9,079 nt of DNA from NCBI GenBank assembly GCA_045586105.1, contig JAZMZS010000035.1:1-9079 (forward strand), given 5' to 3'. Of this stretch, positions 5,892 through 9,079 are shown in pieces. The notes below the pieces were generated by a model, which was not told the DNA's origin, did no database searches, and saw only the letters and a list, made by a program, of their open reading frames with translations. Source of the stretch: JAZMZS01 sp045586105 (GTDB taxonomy: Bacteria; Bacillota; Clostridia; Oscillospirales; CAG-272). The position numbers were made by a program, and so were the translations under genes. Position 1 is the first letter of the stretch; each line of letters begins with the position of its first letter.

Positions 5892-6871
5892 AAGGACACA
5901 CACTCATCGGGCGGATGACTGCGCTCATTCTCCTTGCGGCGCTTCTTTGTATTTGCACAGCGGGATGCGCCGACAGAGACGAGCGTGACGTGATAGTATG
6001 CTCGAGCTTTGTTATTTATGACTGGGTAACGAACATTCTCGGAGAGGATGCACAGGAATGGAGCATCCGCCTGCTCGGGGCGAAGGGCGCCGACATTCAC
6101 AGCTACCAGCCGACCGTGCGGGATATTGCCGCCACGGCGCAATGCCGTGTGTTCATCCGTAACGGCGGAGAGTCCGAGACCTGGGCGCCAAAAATGACCG
6201 AGGCGGCAAAAAACTCGGGCATGCTTGAGCTCTCGCTGTGCGATCGGCTCGAGGAGAAGCTCTGCGCAGAGGCGGAGCATTCCGGGCATTCCGGGCATTC
6301 GCACGAGGGACACGCTCATGACAGCCACGCTCATGAATATGACGAGCACATATGGCTTTCCTTTGAATATGCAAAGGACAGCGTAATCCTGATAGCGCGC
6401 ACGCTCTCGGAGGCAAAGCCCGAGCGGGCGGATGTATATTCCGAGAACGCACGCCTGTATTCGGAGAAAATATCAGCCGTTGAAAAAAAGTACCGTGAGC
6501 TTGCCGACAGCGCAAAAAGCAAGGCGGCGGTTCTCTGCGACCGCGATCCGTTCGAATATCTGTGGGAATTCATGGGAATAGAATGCGAGGCGGCATTCGA
6601 AGGCTGCTCAGCCGAGAGCGAGGCGGGCTTTTCGGTAGTCTCCCGCCTTGCAGAGAAAATAGACGAGACCTCTGCGGGATACGTGCTTGTGTGCGAATCC
6701 TCGGACGGAAGGATAGCGGATGCGGTAATTTCCGCAACGAAGGAAAAAAACGCCTCCGTCCTCACGCTGAATTCAATGCAGTCCGCCGTCATAGGAGATG
6801 CGGGCTATATCGAAATGCTCGAGAGCAATCTCGAGGTGCTGAGGAGCGCCCTTCTGCCTTCGGCGGAGTGA
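5888..6871 (+). CDS. znuA: Zinc ABC transporter substrate-binding lipoprotein (ZnuA/TroA superfamily)
   Basis: 327 residues from GTG 5888, which overlaps the zur stop; AGGAG is at 5875-5879. It captures extracellular zinc for ZnuB/ZnuC. The signal peptide ends at a relaxed lipobox, TAGC, with Cys27 as lipidation site. Family motifs: GADIHSYQPT (67-76) with ligand His71; NGGESETW (92-99); a His-rich loop (131-154, nine His) partly built from 9-bp tandem units at 6278-6300 encoding HSGHSGHSH; DEHIWLS (152-158) with ligand His154; EGCSAESEAGF (238-248); and ESSDGRIAD (270-278). Where many TroA-type proteins have a third His ligand, this one reads CDRDPFEY (217-224), resembling the DRFPF version I associate with clostridial homologues. 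Manganese is possible, but the His-rich loop and neighbouring Zur favour zinc. The permease and ATPase genes follow after an intervening repeat element. Confidence 0.92.
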   Translation: MKGHTLIGRMTALILLAALLCICTAGCADRDERDVIVCSSFVIYDWVTNILGEDAQEWSIRLLGAKGADIHSYQPTVRDIAATAQCRVFIRNGGESETWAPKMTEAAKNSGMLELSLCDRLEEKLCAEAEHSGHSGHSHEGHAHDSHAHEYDEHIWLSFEYAKDSVILIARTLSEAKPERADVYSENARLYSEKISAVEKKYRELADSAKSKAAVLCDRDPFEYLWEFMGIECEAAFEGCSAESEAGFSVVSRLAEKIDETSAGYVLVCESSDGRIADAVISATKEKNASVLTLNSMQSAVIGDAGYIEMLESNLEVLRSALLPSAE

Positions 6872-6884
6872 AGTTCCATCCCCG

Positions 6885-7215
6885 CTGTCATCCTCGAGGG
6901 AGGGTTTTGCAGACGGGGTTCCCCAAGTGATGCTTGTATCGCTTGGGGGTTCGCAGCGACACGCCTATCATTTGTTAAGCGTGGAAAGGCGTGGAGCGAG
7001 TCGTATGGCTCAGCGAGGCGAAGCCTCGCTCGATAACGACGTTACTTTTACGATACCGCTACGAGCGCGGGGGCGCGAGCTTGGGGCGTTAGTGTGAATA
7101 CCCCCTTACATCAGTAACGCACAAAGAAGGGTTTTACCTTTGTCCAATTCATAAAGATTTTTGGAGAGGGGTCCGGGGAGAACCTTTTGCAAAAGGTTCT
7201 CTCCCGGCTCTCCCC
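6885..7215. repeat. Palindrome-rich intergenic element inside the zinc locus
   Basis: The 380-bp gap between znuA and znuC holds no gene but is densely folded. Stems include CCCCAAGTGAT/ATCGCTTGGGG (6921-6931/6938-6948, one G-T pair), CACGCCT/AGGCGTG (6960-6966/6987-6993), AGCGAGGC/GCCTCGCT (7012-7019/7023-7030, loop GAA), GCGTTA/TAACGC (7086-7091/7115-7120) and the 24-bp palindrome at 7178-7201. Its left end carries CTGTCATCCTCGAGGGAG (6885-6902), which recurs inverted at the window's right edge. The composition resembles dispersed non-coding repeats I associate with gut Clostridia genomes (recollection, not a search). Boundaries are approximate. Confidence 0.6.
7173..7206. repeat. Long perfect palindrome upstream of znuC
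   Basis: A 24-bp perfect palindrome (7178-7201, centre TTGCAA) extends through flanking CCGGG and CCCGG with one unpaired T, giving a stem of about 15 bp. It lacks a following T-run on either strand, so it is not a standard intrinsic terminator, but it could still slow polymerase, stabilise an upstream znuA mRNA end or mark the element's right terminus. Confidence 0.6.
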
Positions 7216-7251
7216 GCCATTCCCGCATATTCCAAAATCAAGGAGAAACAC

Positions 7252-8028
7252 ATGACCATACTCAAATGCAGCGAGCTTTTGCTCGGATATGACAAAAAGG
7301 CAATAGCACCGCCGATATCACTCGAGGTACGGGCGGGGGACTTTATTGCGATCACGGGCGAGAACGGTGCCGGAAAGTCCACTCTCGTCAAGACCCTGCT
7401 CGGGCTGATACCGCCGCTTTCGGGCGAGGTAATATTCGAGGGCGGAGCGACGCGCCGCGACATCGGATATCTGCCTCAGAGTGCGTTCATAGCGCGGGAT
7501 TTTCCCGCTTCCGTATACGAGGTGGTGCTGTCGGGATGCATCGGAAAGGCGGACAGCTTTCCCTTTTACAAAAAACATCACCGCGCGCTTGCCCGTGCGA
7601 ACATGCAGAGGCTCGGAATAACAGAGCTGTCGGGCAGGTGCTTCTCGGAGCTGTCGGGCGGACAGGCGCAAAGGGTGCTGTTGTGCCGTGCGCTGTGTGC
7701 GGCGGGAAAGCTTCTTTTGCTTGACGAGCCCGTGCAGGGGCTGGATCCCGCGGCGACACACGAAATGTACGATGCGGTCTCCGATCTTAACCGCCGTGAC
7801 AGCATGGCGGTGCTGATGGTCTCGCATGACATCTGCACCACCCTCGGCTATGCGACACATATACTTCACCTCGGGCGGGAGGAGATATTCTTCGGAGACG
7901 TCGAGGAATACCGCCGCTCCGAGGTCGGGCACGAGTTTATATTCGCTCACGGCGGAATTTGCGACTGCGATGAGCATTCGCACTCTCACGGCAAGAGCGC
8001 AGATGACAGCGGGGAGGTGCAGGCATGA
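7252..8028 (+). CDS. znuC: Zinc ABC transporter ATP-binding protein
   Basis: 258 residues; ATG at 7252 with AAGGAG at 7240-7245. It hydrolyses ATP on the cytoplasmic side to drive zinc import through ZnuB. All ABC motifs are intact: Walker A GENGAGKST (36-44), Q-loop Gln76 in YLPQS, signature LSGGQ (134-138), Walker B LLLLDEP (154-160), D-loop GLDP (163-166) and switch His192. The C-terminus is unusual: residues 233-247 read HGGICDCDEHSHSHG, a cluster of two Cys and four His not needed for ATPase function and likely metal-binding (inference). The stop overlaps the permease start (ATGA), so the pair is translationally coupled. A promoter of its own was not identified; it is either expressed by read-through from znuA across the 380-bp gap or from an unrecognised promoter there. 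Confidence 0.93.
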   Translation: MTILKCSELLLGYDKKAIAPPISLEVRAGDFIAITGENGAGKSTLVKTLLGLIPPLSGEVIFEGGATRRDIGYLPQSAFIARDFPASVYEVVLSGCIGKADSFPFYKKHHRALARANMQRLGITELSGRCFSELSGGQAQRVLLCRALCAAGKLLLLDEPVQGLDPAATHEMYDAVSDLNRRDSMAVLMVSHDICTTLGYATHILHLGREEIFFGDVEEYRRSEVGHEFIFAHGGICDCDEHSHSHGKSADDSGEVQA

Positions 8029-8855
8029 TCAGCGCATCCGAATTTTTCTCGTATTTTTCATATTCTTACGTCCAAAACGCCCTGCTCGTCGGCGTGCTGG
8101 TTGCGCTTTCCGCTTCTCTGCTCGGCGTGGTGCTGGTGCTAAAGCGCTATTCATATCTCGGCGACGGTCTCTCGCACGTTGCCTTCGGTGCGACCGCTCT
8201 TGCTACAGTCATAAACATGGCTGACACGATACTTGTGGTAATGCCTGTCACGGTGATCGTTGCCGTTCTTCTGCTCGGGCGCGGAGAAGGCAAAAGGATC
8301 CGCGGCGATGCCGCCCTCGCCATGCTCAGTGTCGGGTCGCTCGCGGTAGGCTACATTCTGCTCAACCTCTTCCCGTCATCCTCGAACATCGCGGGAGACG
8401 TGTGCTCGTCGCTTTTCGGCTCGTCATCGATCCTTACACTCGGTCAGCGCGACGTTGCGGTAAGCGTGGTAATGAGTGCCGTTGTGGCAGGGGTGTTTCT
8501 GCTTTTCTTCAACAAGATATTCGCGCTCACCTTTGACCCTGCGTTCATGCAGTCGGCAGGCGGAAACGCGAGGCGCTATGATCTGCTTCTGGCAATTCTG
8601 TGTGCCGTGGTGATCTCTCTCTCGATGCGCCTGGTCGGGTCGCTTCTCGTCTCGGCGCTGATAATCTTCCCCGCGATCTCGGCTATGTGTGTGTTTCGCA
8701 GCTTCCGCCGCTGTATCGTCTGCTCCGCGGTGATCGGCGTGGTGTGTGCTCTGCTCGGGATGACCGTCTCAATGCTCTTCGGCACTCCCTCGGGTGCGAG
8801 CATAGTTCTCTGCGACATAATCGCCTTCTGCCTGTGCAAGCTGATCGGAAGGTAG
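8025..8855 (+). CDS. znuB: Zinc ABC transporter permease (ABC-3 family)
   Basis: 276 residues; ATG at 8025 overlaps the znuC stop, with GGGAGG at about 8012-8016. It forms the membrane channel of the importer. Roughly eight hydrophobic helices are visible, starting near residues 18, 52, 68, 95, 143, 186, 204, 231 and 257 (boundaries approximate). Family signatures are VLKRYSYLGDGLSHVAFGA (38-56), FDPAFMQSAG (170-179), RLVGSLLVSALIIFPA (202-217) and GTPSGAS (253-259). Length is normal. The gene is followed within 20 bp by a hairpin array whose strong stems may serve as the 3' boundary of the transcript. Confidence 0.93.
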   Translation: MISASEFFSYFSYSYVQNALLVGVLVALSASLLGVVLVLKRYSYLGDGLSHVAFGATALATVINMADTILVVMPVTVIVAVLLLGRGEGKRIRGDAALAMLSVGSLAVGYILLNLFPSSSNIAGDVCSSLFGSSSILTLGQRDVAVSVVMSAVVAGVFLLFFNKIFALTFDPAFMQSAGGNARRYDLLLAILCAVVISLSMRLVGSLLVSALIIFPAISAMCVFRSFRRCIVCSAVIGVVCALLGMTVSMLFGTPSGASIVLCDIIAFCLCKLIGR

Positions 8856-8873
8856 ATAATACGGCATAACAAG

Positions 8874-9002
8874 GCACCTACGGTGCGTGAAATGCTCCCT
8901 TCGGGAGCGCGAAATTCTGCCTCGGCAGAGCGATATGTGCCTACGGCACGCGATATGTTTGCTTCGCAAACGTGAAGGAAGATTTTCGCTTGAGCGAAAA
9001 TC
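8874..9002 (-). repeat. Hairpin-array repeat, inverted relative to the left-edge copies
   Basis: Six perfect hairpins: GCACC/GGTGC (8874-8886), GCTCCC/GGGAGC (8894-8908), TCTGC/GCAGA (8916-8929), GTGCC/GGCAC (8937-8949), GTTTGC/GCAAAC (8957-8971) and GATTTTCGCT/AGCGAAAATC (8981-9002). The first five are separated by exactly 7 nt each. Read on the minus strand the order is GATTTTCGC-type hairpin, TTCCTTCA, GTTTGC hairpin, then modules joined by ATATCGC, ATATCGC, ATTTCGC and ATTTCAC, the same architecture as at 166-326. Later stems differ completely in sequence yet still pair. The last 10-bp stem is followed by GAGTTTATTA and might also end the znuB transcript. Confidence 0.85.
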
Positions 9003-9039
9003 GAGTTTATTATAAAGGTGAAGATACTTTCTACTCGCC

Positions 9040-9079
9040 CTCAGATCCTTCGGTCGCTTCGCTCCCTCGAGGATGACAG
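9040..9079 (-). repeat. Fragment of a second dispersed repeat, cut by window edge
   Basis: Read on the minus strand the window begins CTGTCATCCTCGAGGGAG, identical for 18 bp to 6885-6902, then continues with GCGAAGCGACCGAAGGATCT. Short CTGTCATCC...GAAGGATC-type repeats are, as I recall, common between genes in gut Firmicutes. Positions 9003-9039, between the hairpin array and this fragment, show nothing recognisable. Confidence 0.6.

Noticed and set aside
5762..6349. 195-aa minus-strand open frame
   Set aside because: It runs opposite both zur and znuA, two well-supported genes, and has no upstream signals.
7178..7201. Intrinsic terminator for znuA
   Set aside because: The palindrome is perfect but is followed by C/T-mixed sequence without a U-run; treated as part of the repeat element.

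Overview
The window looks like a chromosomal segment of a Gram-positive gut-type Clostridia (Firmicutes; Oscillospirales or Christensenellales-like, genus not assignable by eye). The reasons are moderate-to-high GC, strong AGGAGG-type ribosome binding sites, ATGA start/stop overlaps, a zur-znuA-znuC-znuB zinc locus with clostridial-style ZnuA motifs, and interspersed palindromic repeats between genes. No rRNA, tRNA, CRISPR array, transposase or phage gene was found.

Layout. (1) Positions 1-326 hold two nearly identical copies of an array of small hairpins joined by a constant 7-nt linker. (2) 415-1260 encodes an aldolase-like/VOC-like fusion whose aldolase half appears to have lost its catalytic residues. 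(3) 1320-4553 is a tight same-strand cluster of three unrecognised envelope proteins: a polytopic membrane protein, a TPR/two-helix membrane/coiled-coil protein and a lipoprotein. A degenerate hairpin repeat follows, then a bidirectional terminator (4660-4700) shared with the converging LOG-family gene on the minus strand (4709-5287). (4) 5306-5480 is a divergent promoter region with a 25-bp perfect palindrome next to the -35 box of the zinc operon. (5) 5481-8855 is the zinc uptake locus: Zur-type Fur regulator, ZnuA-type lipoprotein, ZnuC ATPase and ZnuB permease. A roughly 330-bp non-coding palindrome-rich element sits between znuA and znuC. (6) 8874-9002 is another hairpin array of the same family as at the left edge but in the opposite orientation. 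The window ends in a fragment that shares an 18-bp motif with the element inside the zinc locus.

How the genes work together. Zur most likely senses cytoplasmic zinc and represses its own operon through the upstream palindrome. The lipoprotein captures zinc outside the membrane, ZnuB carries it across and ZnuC powers transport. ZnuA has a His-rich loop and ZnuC has an unusual Cys/His-rich tail, so metal-binding segments lie on both faces of the membrane. The aldolase-like gene and the three-gene envelope cluster have no visible functional link to zinc. The least explained parts of the window are the modular hairpin arrays, the degenerate aldolase and the envelope cluster.
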